Below are positions 49,122-58,628 of a stretch of DNA of 64,000 bases, one piece after another. The first letter of the stretch is position 1; each line of letters begins with the position of its first letter. The position numbers and the translations under genes were made by a program. The notes under the pieces are model-generated. The model saw only the letters and a program-made list of their open reading frames with translations. It was not told the origin of the DNA and searched no databases. Source of the stretch: Paraglaciecola sp. 20A4 (lineage in GTDB: Bacteria; Pseudomonadota; Gammaproteobacteria; Enterobacterales; Alteromonadaceae); the NCBI RefSeq assembly GCF_011378905.1, contig NZ_WTPY01000013.1:55945-119944 (forward strand). Direction: 5' to 3'.

Positions 49122-50333
49122 ATGATCCCTATGCAATTAACTAAGCAAAAGATTCTTCTCGGTATAACTGGCGGCATAGCGGCTTATAAAACCCCAGATT
49201 TAGTCAGAAAATTAACGGCTCTTGGGGCACAAGTACGTTGTGTAATGAGCGCATCAGCAACCGAGTTTGTAAGCCCCTTAGCGCTACAAGCGGTCTCAGG
49301 GAATCCAGTTGGAGATGATCTGCTCGATCGTAATGCAGAAGCAGCCATGGGCCATATTGAGTTGGCTAAGTGGGCTGACAAAGTGCTTATAGCGCCGACT
49401 ACGGCCAATTTTATGGCAAAGCTTACACACGGCCTAGCAGACGATTTACTCTCTACGCTTTGCCTGGCCACCAGCGCGCCGATATATATTGCTCCCGCAA
49501 TGAATCAACAGATGTGGCACGCTCCAGCTACGCAATCTAACTTAAGCCTACTGATACAAAGAGGTGTTAAGGTTTTAGGCCCTGCTCCCGGTGAGCAAGC
49601 CTGTGGTGATGTAGGTTTAGGTCGTATGTTAGAGCCTGTAGACATTGCTAACATGTTAGCCCAAAGTCCAATAGATCCCATTTTAGCCAACAGGCATATT
49701 GTGATTACAGCAGGGCCCACTCGGGAAGAAATCGATCCGGTGCGTTTTATTAGTAATCACAGTTCAGGGAAGATGGGCTACGCACTAGCGCAAGCGGCAT
49801 TAGCCCTTGGAGCCAACGTTACTTTAATATCTGGCCCGGTTAATTTATCTCCCCCAATAGGTGTTAAAGTGATTAATGTGGTCAGTGCCGAACAAATGCA
49901 TCAAGCTGTGATGAAAGTGGTACCGGATTGCGAAATTTTTATAGGTTGCGCTGCTGTTGCTGACTACAAGCCTCAACAGAAAACACAACAAAAAATTAAG
50001 AAGTCCGATTCGGAGTTAACACTTACTTTTACTAGAAACCCTGATATTCTTAGTGATGTTGCACATTTAGCTCAGCCCCCTTTCACGGTCGGTTTTGCCG
50101 CTGAAACCCAAGACGTCGCCCATTACGCTCAAGATAAACTCAAACGTAAGAAGCTTGATATGATCGCCGCAAACGATGTGTCCCAAGCAGGTTTAGGTTT
50201 TAACAGTGAACAAAACGCGCTAAATGTTTATTGGAATAATGGTGGAAAAAATCTCGGTGTGGCCGATAAGAGTCAGTTAGCGTTAACGCTGATGACACTT
50301 GTTGCACAGCGTTATGCACAGAAAACGACGTAA
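49122..50333 (+). CDS. coaBC: Bifunctional phosphopantothenoylcysteine decarboxylase/synthetase CoaBC
   Basis: 403 residues. The N-terminal flavoprotein CoaC half (about 1-190) carries the catalytic His in AMGHIELAKWADK and PAMNQQMW. The C-terminal CoaB half (about 191-400) carries GPTREEIDPVRFISNHSSGKMGYALA, AAVADYKP and the Lys-bearing KIKK. It makes 4'-phosphopantetheine from 4'-phosphopantothenate, cysteine and CTP. A second ATG three codons in (MQLTKQKILL) may be the true start; neither has a strong ribosome site. In E. coli dut follows, but here slmA follows after 60 bases. Confidence 0.94.
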   Translation: MIPMQLTKQKILLGITGGIAAYKTPDLVRKLTALGAQVRCVMSASATEFVSPLALQAVSGNPVGDDLLDRNAEAAMGHIELAKWADKVLIAPTTANFMAKLTHGLADDLLSTLCLATSAPIYIAPAMNQQMWHAPATQSNLSLLIQRGVKVLGPAPGEQACGDVGLGRMLEPVDIANMLAQSPIDPILANRHIVITAGPTREEIDPVRFISNHSSGKMGYALAQAALALGANVTLISGPVNLSPPIGVKVINVVSAEQMHQAVMKVVPDCEIFIGCAAVADYKPQQKTQQKIKKSDSELTLTFTRNPDILSDVAHLAQPPFTVGFAAETQDVAHYAQDKLKRKKLDMIAANDVSQAGLGFNSEQNALNVYWNNGGKNLGVADKSQLALTLMTLVAQRYAQKTT

Positions 50334-50393
50334 ACAAACCAAGGACATGCTCTTTAGTTAACGAAGAACACAGAGGTCACTTTAGGATAGAAA

Positions 50394-50987
50394 ATGGCAA
50401 TAGCTAAAAAAATAAATCGCCGCGCACAAATATTACAAGCACTCGCCAGTATGTTACAAACCAATCCAGGCCAACGTATCACTACGGCTAAGCTGGCTGC
50501 ACATGTGGGTGTATCAGAGGCTGCGCTGTATCGCCACTTTCCCAGTAAAGCACGGATGTTCGAAGGATTAATCGAGTTTATCGAAGAAACGCTCTTTTCG
50601 CGTATCAACAAAATCATAAACGAAGAAAAAGACTCTGAGACCCGTTGCCAGTTAATTCTGCGTTTAATATTAGGATTTGCCGAGAAAAACCCAGGCATAA
50701 CGCGCATCTTAAACGGTGACGCATTAATGGGCGAACAAGACAGACTCCGTGACCGCATTACTCAACTATTTGAACGCTTAGAAACCCAGTTAAAACAAGT
50801 TCTTAGAGAGAGAAAGTTACGAGAAGGTAAAACCTTACCAGCAGAAGAAGCGATTATCGCCAACTTCCTTATCTGCTACGCAGATGGTCGCATTAACCAG
50901 TTTATTCGCAGTAAGTTTACTCGTCGTCCTACTGAGGGCTTTAACGAGCAGTGGCAGTTTATTAGCACTCAGTTCTTTTTGAATTAA
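50394..50987 (+). CDS. slmA: Nucleoid occlusion factor SlmA
   Basis: 197 residues of the TetR family. The helix-turn-helix is [33 protein letters not shown] (about 30-62). The C-terminal region [29 protein letters not shown] and [30 protein letters not shown] is diagnostic for SlmA. Bound to specific chromosomal sites, it inhibits FtsZ assembly over the nucleoid. The position after coaBC is as in E. coli except that dut is missing. It ends with a strong hairpin terminator. Confidence 0.95.
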   Translation: MAIAKKINRRAQILQALASMLQTNPGQRITTAKLAAHVGVSEAALYRHFPSKARMFEGLIEFIEETLFSRINKIINEEKDSETRCQLILRLILGFAEKNPGITRILNGDALMGEQDRLRDRITQLFERLETQLKQVLRERKLREGKTLPAEEAIIANFLICYADGRINQFIRSKFTRRPTEGFNEQWQFISTQFFLN

Positions 50988-51014
50988 TTGAATAGTTGGT
51001 ATCACAATCAAAAA

Positions 51015-51048
51015 AGCCAGTTTAGTTAACCTAAACTGGCTCTTTATT
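51015..51048 (+). terminator. Intrinsic terminator after slmA
   Basis: An 11-bp stem AGCCAGTTTAG / CTAAACTGGCT (51015-51025 and 51031-51041) with loop TTAAC, followed by CTTTATT. AAAAA precedes it, so it may also serve the convergent DUF885 gene. Confidence 0.87.
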
Positions 51049-51077
51049 AGCGAATAATTGAGAATTAATACGGCTTA

Positions 51078-52928
51078 CTAAAGCACCTTTTTCTCACTGG
51101 CCACCCAAGCTTTTACTTTTTGCTCAAGAATATTCAGTGGCACAGGCCCATCTTTTAATACTTGAGCATGAAAGCCACGAATATCAAATTTCTCGCCTAG
51201 CTCATCACGTGCCCATTCACGTAACTCCATGATTTTAAGTTTACCGATCATATAAGCTGTCGCCTGTCCCGGCATCGCAATATAACGTTCAATCGCTTTC
51301 ACCGAATCATTTTTGGGGTTGGGTGTATTCTCAATTAAATAAGTAATGGCTTGTTCACGACTCCACTTTTTACTATGGATACCGGTATCAACCACCAATC
51401 GACAAGCTCGCCACAACTCCATTGCCAAGCGGCCAAAATCAGAATAAGGGTCTTGATAAAACCCCATGTCTTTCGCTAACTCTTCTGTGTACAGGCCCCA
51501 ACCTTCAGTATAAGCAGTGAATGAACTGTATTTCTGAAACTCCGGAATGCCCTCTAATTCTTGCGCGATGGCGCGTTGCATATGATGGCCTGGAATACCT
51601 TCATGGTAGGCTAAGGCTTCCATTTGATAGGTCGGCATATCATTCATGTCATATAAATTAGCGTAGTAAACTCCTGGACGAGAACCATCTTTGGCAGGGC
51701 TTTGATAGAACGCCTTACCTGCAGACTTTTCACGAAATGGTTCAACGCGTTTCACCATCATTTCTGCCTGGGGGATCAAACTAAAATAATCAGGTAGCTC
51801 CTCACGCATAGTATCAATAAGCGCCTTAGCTTCAACTAAATACGCTTCCCGGCCTTCGTCAGTATTGGCGTAATAAAACTGTTTGTCAGTGCGCATAAAT
51901 TCAAAGAAGTCTTGCAGACTGCCCTCAAATTCCACTTTCTTCATGATGCCGCGCATAGCTTGATGAATACGTTCAACATTTTCTAAACCAATATTATGTA
52001 CCTGATCAGCTGTTAAGTCGGTAGTGGTAAACCATGCAAGACGATTCTCGTACCACTTATCACCATCGGGCAGACGCCACACACCATCCCCTTTTGGAGT
52101 CAAATCACGTTGAACGGCAAGCTCACTGATTAACGCTTGGTAAGCGGGCTTTACAGACTTCATTAACGCTGTTTTGGCGTCAGTAAGTAAGACTTTCCGC
52201 TCACTGTCAGATATATCTAATTTAGCTACCTTATCTTGAAAATCTTGCCAAATACTGGATGTATCATCACTTTGCTCAAATGGCGCACCTGAAATCACAT
52301 TTTTTGATGCTTGTAACATTTGATCGTATGACCATTTAGGTGGAAATACCCCCATATCTTGCCTGATACGTAGCTGCTCAATCACTTGAGAAAATAACTT
52401 ATCTACGCCTTGTAAACGACTAATGTATGCCTGCGCATCTTCTATGTTGTCAACGCGATGTACGTTAATTAAAAAGCTAGGCACCATAGTATGATAAGCA
52501 CTGAACTGATCCATTATGTAAGTGTGATGACGAAATTTATCATTGGCTAACTGACGCTCCAACGACACTTTATTTAGCGCTAAACTAACCTTCTCTGCTT
52601 GGCTTAGTTTGCTTGCATCAAAACCGTTCAACGCACTTAATTGCGTCTCGGCCAGCGCTAGGCTCTGCTGAGCAAAGCTTTCACTGATGTTATCCCACTT
52701 ATCGTAATCCCATTTATATCCTAAGTAGCTTTGAAATAATGGGGAACGGTGTAGACGCTGTTCAAAGTTATCGGCAAAAAATGCACTCAGACGTTCTGAT
52801 TCTGTTTGCGTGGGTTTCGCCGATTGCATGTCTGCTGTTTTATTTTGATTAACTTGGGCTTGCACATTCAATGACGAAAAAGTCACTGTTGCAGCAGCAA
52901 GTGAAAGGGCAATTATTGATAGTTTCAT
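51078..52928 (-). CDS. DUF885 metallopeptidase, secreted (paralogue 1)
   Basis: 616 residues from ATG at 52928, with GGGAG five bases before and a signal peptide (MKLSIIALSLAAATVTFSSLNVQA). Longer frames add 41 non-signal residues. The zinc motif is YHEGIPGHHMQRAIAQEL (HExxPGHH), with the downstream Glu in FTAYTEGWGLYTEEL and the block WRACRLVVDTGIH. DUF885 proteins are gluzincin-like and mostly uncharacterised; some are carboxypeptidases. It is probably periplasmic, lies downstream of the M28 peptidase on the same strand, and shares the C-terminal third with the second copy at 55-57 kb. Confidence 0.87.
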   Translation of the reverse strand: MKLSIIALSLAAATVTFSSLNVQAQVNQNKTADMQSAKPTQTESERLSAFFADNFEQRLHRSPLFQSYLGYKWDYDKWDNISESFAQQSLALAETQLSALNGFDASKLSQAEKVSLALNKVSLERQLANDKFRHHTYIMDQFSAYHTMVPSFLINVHRVDNIEDAQAYISRLQGVDKLFSQVIEQLRIRQDMGVFPPKWSYDQMLQASKNVISGAPFEQSDDTSSIWQDFQDKVAKLDISDSERKVLLTDAKTALMKSVKPAYQALISELAVQRDLTPKGDGVWRLPDGDKWYENRLAWFTTTDLTADQVHNIGLENVERIHQAMRGIMKKVEFEGSLQDFFEFMRTDKQFYYANTDEGREAYLVEAKALIDTMREELPDYFSLIPQAEMMVKRVEPFREKSAGKAFYQSPAKDGSRPGVYYANLYDMNDMPTYQMEALAYHEGIPGHHMQRAIAQELEGIPEFQKYSSFTAYTEGWGLYTEELAKDMGFYQDPYSDFGRLAMELWRACRLVVDTGIHSKKWSREQAITYLIENTPNPKNDSVKAIERYIAMPGQATAYMIGKLKIMELREWARDELGEKFDIRGFHAQVLKDGPVPLNILEQKVKAWVASEKKVL

Positions 52929-53089
52929 ATTGGCTCCCTGATGTTTTATTATATTTGCGCACTCGATGAAATCGGCTCCTGGCCTGTCAGAAGGCACATG
53001 AATCCCGACACAAAATAAATGAGCACAAGATTGGCCTTGGTGCCCACTCATCTAATAATTGATGAGGCGATAGATCGCCATTTAGCTAT

Positions 53090-54748
53090 TTATTTAGAAA
53101 ATGTCTCACCAAAAAAGTCGCCTTCATTCCAACTTGAACGCTTGGCTTGATTAGCTAACGTTAAACCAATGTAATAATTTACTTCGGCAAACTTAGTGGC
53201 TGCCTTCCAGTTAAATGGCTGATTAAAGTCATCTCCTGGTTTGTGGTAGTTAGTGGCTAAGAACTCTCCGAATTTTTTACTGCCATCAACCGCTGGATCA
53301 GCAGACTGTAAACCCGGTACTAAAAATACTGATGGCACACCTTGCTTTACAAAGCTGTAGTGATCAGAGCGAGTGAACAAGGCTTGCTCTGGCCAAGGAT
53401 CAGGGCTTAAGGTTAAGCCTATCTTTTGCGCCGCTAGACTAACTGACTCTTTTAAATCACTGTGGTCTGCGCCAAAGGCAATCACATCATTAAATTCGTA
53501 AGTCAAAATCGGCATATCTAGATTGACGTTGGCGACCAAGGCATCTTTTGCTACGGTAGGATTTTGCGCAAAGTAATCAGAGCCTAACAAGCCCTTTTCT
53601 TCGGCTGTTACTGCTACAAATAAAATAGAACGTTTAGGGCGAACGGGCATTTGACTAAATAAACGCGCCGTTTCAAGTAACACCGAGGTACCGGTTGCGT
53701 TATCCATCGCGCCATTGTTGATTTTGTCTTTCTTGACGGTTTTGGCAATGCCGATGTGATCAGAGTGCGCTGAGTAAACAATATATTCATTCTTTAAGCT
53801 CGGGTCAGAGCCTTCTAAAATAGCGGCTACATTAGGGCTACTGATAGTTTTGTGTTCGCTACGTTTGCTAAAATCGATACTTACAGGTAAAGAAAATCCT
53901 TTAGGGGATTTATCTTCTTCTAATAATTGATAAATTTGCTCTAAATTCATATCAGCGTTAACAAACAGTATTTCAGCGGCCTCTTTACTCAAATAAGCAC
54001 TGTTTTTAAGAGCTGGATAAACATTGGCTGGCTGCCCATTTTTGTCTAACCAACGCACAGTGGGAGTATGAATATAATTTAATAGATTTTGGTAAGGGCG
54101 CACTTTCTCCGCTGTTGGCGTAGTAATAGTCACATAACCAATAGCACCATGCTCAGCGGCATGGCGTTTCTTTTCATTGGTAGAGCCGAAATGCGCACCT
54201 TCTTCACTGGGGAAAGAAGCAGGCTTACCAGATAAAACAACCACGACTTTGCCTTTAACGTCTAAACCAACGTAATCATCATGTTCTAGCTCAGGTGCAA
54301 CAATACCGTAACCAACAAACACCAGTTGCCCTTTGACGCTCGCAAGTTCACTAACGGGGCTGGCACTGGTGATATATTGCTTAGGGTAAGCTAGGTCCAC
54401 TTTGCCTTTAGCTGTTTCAAGCACCAGAGACGGTGAGGATTGCTCGAGTGATGCTTGGCGAAACGGGGCGCGTTGCAAAAAGCTGCCGTTGTCTCCCCCT
54501 GGCTTAAGGCCGTAACCTTCTAGTTCTGTAGCGATATACAAAGAGGCAATTTCATGACCACGGGAGCCGGTGTCACGACCTTCCAATAAGTCATCAGATA
54601 AAAAACGTAAGTGAGATTTGATTCGCTCGGCATCAGCGTGAACACTTTGTGTTTCCTGTTTGTCTGGTACTGTGGATTGATTAGCGGATTGGCAACCAGC
54701 AAGCATAAGCCCAGCTGTAAGCATGCCTAAATACATAATTCGGCGCAT
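53090..54748 (-). CDS. M28-family zinc aminopeptidase lipoprotein with PA domain
   Basis: 552 residues. The lipoprotein signal ends in LMLAGC (Cys19). A PA-type inserted domain (about 115-260, LVFVGYGIVAPELEHDDYVGLDVKGKVVVVLSG) is followed by the M28 catalytic domain. The zinc-binding His-x-Asp is SAHSDHIG, the bridging Asp is in GAMDNATGTSVLLE, the catalytic Glu pair is in AVTAEEKGLLGSDY, then VNLDMP and the final His in RSDHYSFVKQGVPSVFL. It should remove N-terminal residues from peptides in the periplasm or at the outer membrane. The ATG has AAGGA six bases before. It heads a unit with a DUF885 peptidase. Confidence 0.9.
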   Translation of the reverse strand: MRRIMYLGMLTAGLMLAGCQSANQSTVPDKQETQSVHADAERIKSHLRFLSDDLLEGRDTGSRGHEIASLYIATELEGYGLKPGGDNGSFLQRAPFRQASLEQSSPSLVLETAKGKVDLAYPKQYITSASPVSELASVKGQLVFVGYGIVAPELEHDDYVGLDVKGKVVVVLSGKPASFPSEEGAHFGSTNEKKRHAAEHGAIGYVTITTPTAEKVRPYQNLLNYIHTPTVRWLDKNGQPANVYPALKNSAYLSKEAAEILFVNADMNLEQIYQLLEEDKSPKGFSLPVSIDFSKRSEHKTISSPNVAAILEGSDPSLKNEYIVYSAHSDHIGIAKTVKKDKINNGAMDNATGTSVLLETARLFSQMPVRPKRSILFVAVTAEEKGLLGSDYFAQNPTVAKDALVANVNLDMPILTYEFNDVIAFGADHSDLKESVSLAAQKIGLTLSPDPWPEQALFTRSDHYSFVKQGVPSVFLVPGLQSADPAVDGSKKFGEFLATNYHKPGDDFNQPFNWKAATKFAEVNYYIGLTLANQAKRSSWNEGDFFGETFSK

Positions 54749-55053
54749 TATTATTCCTTTCTATCGGTGCGTTTATATTATTTTATCAACAGATTGACCA
54801 GCCAAGCGGCTATTCGCAAGCATTGGGGTAAATTAGCCATAGTGCTGTTGTTAGCTAAATTGTACGGCAAAGGGAATGGCAAACAAAATTAAGCACGGTC
54901 AACGTTGAATTTTATCAGCTCACTCGCTAAGTGATCGCTCACCTCAGGTAGAAATAATATTATGCTTATTCAATCTGACGGATAAGGCTTGGCGAAGCGA
55001 GTAGGACTGGGTAGACTGCAGCACATTTATTTTGCCGCATTAGTTACCGTATT
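54749..55053. other. Divergent promoter region of the peptidase and DUF1820 genes
   Basis: 305 bases between the M28 and DUF1820 starts. It should contain both promoters. I could not select -10/-35 boxes with confidence and saw no extended palindrome. Confidence 0.4.
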
Positions 55054-55377
55054 ATGTCGAACAACACTTCATTATTTAGAATTCAATTTATTTCCAATGG
55101 CGTACGCTACGAGTTGTACGTGCGCGAACTTTGCCAGGGCAGCCTATTTGGTTTTATCGAGATTGGTGATTTTGTGTGGGACAACCACACCAGCGTCGTC
55201 GTTGACCCAAGCCACGAAAAGCTCAAAACTGAGTTTGCCGACGTCACCACTACTTACATTCCTATGCACAATGTACTGCGTATTGATGAAGTAAAAAAAC
55301 AAGGCATAGCTAAAATCAGCGAGTTATCTGATAAGGTAACAGCTTTCCCAAGCCCAATTTATACCCCGAAAAAATAA
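55054..55377 (+). CDS. DUF1820 family protein
   Basis: 107 residues, soluble. The family pattern is clear: FRIQFISNGVRYELYVRELCQGSLFGFIEIGDFVW, then SVVVDPSHEKLKTEFADVTTTYIPMHNVLRIDEVKKQGIAKI. The fold is probably a small beta barrel. The function is unknown; the family is widespread in gammaproteobacteria. It is followed after 72 bases by the second DUF885 gene on the same strand. Confidence 0.88.
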   Translation: MSNNTSLFRIQFISNGVRYELYVRELCQGSLFGFIEIGDFVWDNHTSVVVDPSHEKLKTEFADVTTTYIPMHNVLRIDEVKKQGIAKISELSDKVTAFPSPIYTPKK

Positions 55378-55449
55378 CCAACTTGGCACTAAATAGATAA
55401 CGAATGTAACGACTGAGTAAGTTAGCCAAATCCATAATAAGGAATCCCT

Positions 55450-57210
55450 ATGTTCAAACGCGGTTTATTACTAGGTACGATACTTTTTAGCCTATGTTTT
55501 CAAGCGCTAGGCGCGAGTGAGCCGTCACAGTCTCGTAAATTAAGCGCTTTACTTGAGCAAATTTGGCAGTACGAATTATCAGTCGATCCCATAAAAGCCA
55601 CTCGCTATCAGGACAATCGTTATAACGATAAACTCAAAGATTTTTCCCCTGAGGCATTAGAAGCAAATTATCAGCGTAATCAACAGTTTTTAAAGCGCCT
55701 ACAAGCGATAGACGATAACGCCCTAAACCACCAGCAGAAAATCAGTAAATTGATGCAATTGCGTGAACTGCAAAATGATATTGATTTGTACCGCTTTAAC
55801 GCACACTACATGCCCATTACATCAGAGTCGGGCTTTTACAGTGCACTGGCTTTTTTGCCTGCATCTGCACCGTTCAAAACGGAACAAGATTACCATCACT
55901 ATTTAGCCCGCTTAGCGCAATTCCCTCGCTATTTTGAGCAACAAATCGCATGGATGAAAAAAGGCATAGCAACAGGACGAGTACAGCCCAAAGCTGTGCT
56001 AAACGGATTTGCAGAAAGTATTCAAAAATTTGTTACTGCAAAGGTACATGACAGTCAGTTTTTTGCCCCCTTTAAACGCCTTGCTGATTCAGGCTTTAGT
56101 CCAGCGACTCAAGCCAGTCTTTATACTCAAGGTGAAACTACGGTTAATCTAAGTGTACTGCCTGCCTATCAAGAATTTTATGATTTTTTAGTCGACGAAT
56201 ATATCCCCAGTGCAAAACAAAATATTGCAGCGAGTACTTGGCAAAACGGAGCTGAGTTTTATCAAAATCGCAGCAACTATTACACCAGCACCATCTTAAA
56301 TGTAGCCGATATCCATCAAACTGGTTTGTCAGAGGTAAAGCGTATTCGCAATGAAATGCAAATCGTACTCGATACCCTAAATTTCGATGGTGATATTAAC
56401 CAATTTATTCAGCATTTGCGTACCTCGCCTGAATTTTACGCCACCAGTGCTGACGAATTATTAATGCGCGCCTCATATATAGCCAAGCGAATTGATGCCA
56501 CACTGCCGCAGTTGTTTTATACCCTGCCACGCATTCCCTACGGCGTGGCGCCGGTACCCGATAATATCGCGCCTAAGTACACGACGGGCCGTTATATCGC
56601 CCCAACAAGAGACGACCAGCCAGGTTATTATTGGGTTAACACTTATGCGTTAGATAAACGCCCTTTGTATGCCCTACCCGCTTTGACGTTACATGAAGCG
56701 GTACCGGGTCATCACTTACAGATATCTCTGGCAAGTGAAATGCAAGACTTACCCCCCGTTCGTCGTTACACCTATATATCTGCTTTTGGCGAAGGCTGGG
56801 GGTTGTACTCAGAATATTTGGGTAAAGAAGTGGGTATATACACCACACCGTATGAAGAATTTGGCCGTTTGAGCTACGAGATGTGGCGTGCGTGCCGTTT
56901 AGTGGTCGACACAGGCATGCATATGCAAGGCTGGTCACGTCAGCAAGCCATAGATTACATGCTAGAAAATACCGCTTTATCAGAACATAACGTGACCACA
57001 GAAGTAGACCGTTACATTTCATGGCCAGCTCAAGCTTTGTCATACAAGATTGGGGAATTAACCATTAAACGCTTACGCGTAAAAGCCGAAAAAACCTTAA
57101 AGGATAAGTTTGATGTGCGCGCCTTTCACGATGCCGTGCTTGCCTACGGCTCAGTGCCCTTATCTATTCTAGAACAGAATATTGATACCTTTATTGAGGA
57201 AAATCGTTAG
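55450..57210 (+). CDS. DUF885 metallopeptidase, secreted (paralogue 2)
   Basis: 586 residues. Signal peptide MFKRGLLLGTILFSLCFQALGA. The zinc motif is LTLHEAVPGHHLQISLASEM, followed by FGEGWGLYSEYLGKEVGIY and MWRACRLVVDTGMHMQGWSRQQAIDYMLENT, matching paralogue 1 at the equivalent positions; N-terminal halves differ more. AAGGA lies before the ATG. The two copies are not adjacent but flank the M28 and DUF1820 genes on opposite strands, so the pair probably arose by old duplication, not a recent tandem event. Confidence 0.87.
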   Translation: MFKRGLLLGTILFSLCFQALGASEPSQSRKLSALLEQIWQYELSVDPIKATRYQDNRYNDKLKDFSPEALEANYQRNQQFLKRLQAIDDNALNHQQKISKLMQLRELQNDIDLYRFNAHYMPITSESGFYSALAFLPASAPFKTEQDYHHYLARLAQFPRYFEQQIAWMKKGIATGRVQPKAVLNGFAESIQKFVTAKVHDSQFFAPFKRLADSGFSPATQASLYTQGETTVNLSVLPAYQEFYDFLVDEYIPSAKQNIAASTWQNGAEFYQNRSNYYTSTILNVADIHQTGLSEVKRIRNEMQIVLDTLNFDGDINQFIQHLRTSPEFYATSADELLMRASYIAKRIDATLPQLFYTLPRIPYGVAPVPDNIAPKYTTGRYIAPTRDDQPGYYWVNTYALDKRPLYALPALTLHEAVPGHHLQISLASEMQDLPPVRRYTYISAFGEGWGLYSEYLGKEVGIYTTPYEEFGRLSYEMWRACRLVVDTGMHMQGWSRQQAIDYMLENTALSEHNVTTEVDRYISWPAQALSYKIGELTIKRLRVKAEKTLKDKFDVRAFHDAVLAYGSVPLSILEQNIDTFIEENR

Positions 57211-57295
57211 AGTTAAAATTTGGTGCAAAGCGACTGAGCCTAGATATTATTGTCTCAAGGGGCTTTTGCTATCGATTACTGCGGATTGTTAGCAA

Positions 57296-57679
57296 TCAAT
57301 GACAAACAGCGTTGGTCAAAGCTATACCGACAATTGAAAAATCGGGCAATAAATGCTCAAGAATTAGAAGGCTTGTACCTAATCCGATAGTCCAATACTG
57401 AATCGCTTGCTTGGCTTTGAACTTTCTATCAAACCTTTCTTTATTGCCCCACGCCAACTCTAGTTTGTTAGATAAATGTTCGTAAGTAGTGTTTACGAGG
57501 TCAGATGAAATTTGAGCCAACTTAATATTCGCATTATCAGCTGCAGAAACCATCTTCGTTTTATACCACTGACTTATTAAACCAGAAATTCTCCCAGCTA
57601 AAAGAAAGGCTATTGATAAAATATGAATAATTGAAGTCGCTACGTTTTGATAATTAAATGTTTTTAATCGCTGTTTCAA
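57296..57679 (-). CDS. Hypothetical two-helix membrane protein
   Basis: 127 residues as called from TTG at 57679; the true start is uncertain because no clear ribosome site is visible. Hydrophobic stretches at about 15-35 (TSIIHILSIAFLLAGRISGLI) and 97-125 (WTIGLGTSLLILEHLLPDFSIVGIAL) flank a charged helical middle (YEHLSNKLELAWGNKERFDRKFKAKQAIQ). I do not recognise it. It stands alone between the DUF885 and EVE genes, facing both as a separate unit. It may be a real but poorly conserved gene. Confidence 0.45.
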   Translation of the reverse strand: MKQRLKTFNYQNVATSIIHILSIAFLLAGRISGLISQWYKTKMVSAADNANIKLAQISSDLVNTTYEHLSNKLELAWGNKERFDRKFKAKQAIQYWTIGLGTSLLILEHLLPDFSIVGIALTNAVCH

Positions 57680-57923
57680 TTCTTGTTTCGATAGTATCTC
57701 TACCTATTAACTTATGAAGGGCAGTCAAATTTAATTCCTTTTAAAAAGTACAGAGTGGAAATATCCCTGAATTGTTATACATAGAGTTATTGGGGAGAAC
57801 TTGCATGCAACACAGGTATTGAGGTAGGAGTTGCGATGTAAAAGCGCACTCATAAACATCAAAAAAGTGCCTCAACCATATACTATCAACTCTGAAGATG
57901 AAAAACCTCATAGGCTCAATGCA

Positions 57924-58388
57924 CTAGGCTTTAGCTGCGCTCAACAAAGCTGAGAACTCTTGCTCATTCACCGGCATTATCGACAATCTATGGCCTTTTT
58001 TGACTAAACCTACTTCGCTTATCTCAGGCATGGTTTTAATTTTTTTCAAGGGCAATATAGCAGGGAATTTCTCGACAAACTTTACATCGACCATCACCCA
58101 ACGCGGGTTTTCAGGTGTTGATTTAGGATCGTAGTAACGACTTTCTGGGTCGAACTGAGTGTGATCTGGGTAAGCTTCTTTTACCACTTCAGCAAGTCCA
58201 ACAATGCCAACGTCTTTACAGCTCGAATGGTAAATAAAGACCTTATCGCCGAGTTTCACTTGGTCTCGTAAAAAGTTACGCGCTTGGTAATTACGTATAC
58301 CGTCCCAGTGCTCTGTTTGATTTGCTCGGGAAGCCAAATCGTCAATGCTAAAGGCATCAGGCTCTGTTTTAAATAACCAATATTTCAT
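57924..58388 (-). CDS. EVE-domain (thymocyte nuclear protein 1-like) protein
   Basis: 154 residues, one EVE domain covering nearly all of it. Conserved features are MKYWLFKTEPDAFSIDDL, TEHWDGIRNYQARNFLRD, VKLGDKVFIYHSSCKDVGIVGLAEVV and SRYYDPKSTPENPRWVMVDVKF. EVE domains are PUA/YTH-like pockets that read modified bases in RNA or DNA. The bacterial role is not established. It is divergent from the SOS mutasome operon, with 240 bases between them; whether the LexA site also affects it is unknown. Confidence 0.9.
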   Translation of the reverse strand: MKYWLFKTEPDAFSIDDLASRANQTEHWDGIRNYQARNFLRDQVKLGDKVFIYHSSCKDVGIVGLAEVVKEAYPDHTQFDPESRYYDPKSTPENPRWVMVDVKFVEKFPAILPLKKIKTMPEISEVGLVKKGHRLSIMPVNEQEFSALLSAAKA

Positions 58389-58597
58389 ATGTGTTCACTT
58401 CGTATCATCGATGAATAGATTATCACGCATAATCTGCGCATTTTAAAGATACCACCAAGCGTATGCATAATGACTGTGGATTACCCCTCTACGAGGTTAT
58501 TCATCCATATAAAAATAATCGTCTTTTTAATCAAATACATCCTCCATTTTAATTACTTTCTCCCAGCGTAAAACTTGCATATAAAGACAAGTCCATA

Positions 58598-58617
58598 TAC
58601 TGTATTTATATACAGTA
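58598..58617 (+). promoter_or_regulatory. LexA (SOS) box of the imuA-imuB-dnaE2 operon
   Basis: TACTGT-ATTTATAT-ACAGTA, a near-perfect LexA box (CTGT-N8-ACAG at 58600-58615 with matching flanks). It ends 11 bases before the imuA start, where bound LexA would block the promoter. GGTGA (58621-58625) between box and start is the ribosome site. Confidence 0.93.
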
Positions 58618-58628
58618 TATGGTGATCT

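Noticed and set aside
53066..53079. GGCGAT/ATCGCC palindrome between the M28 and DUF885 genes as terminator
   Set aside because: Stem of 6 bp with only a 2-base centre and no T-run in either direction.
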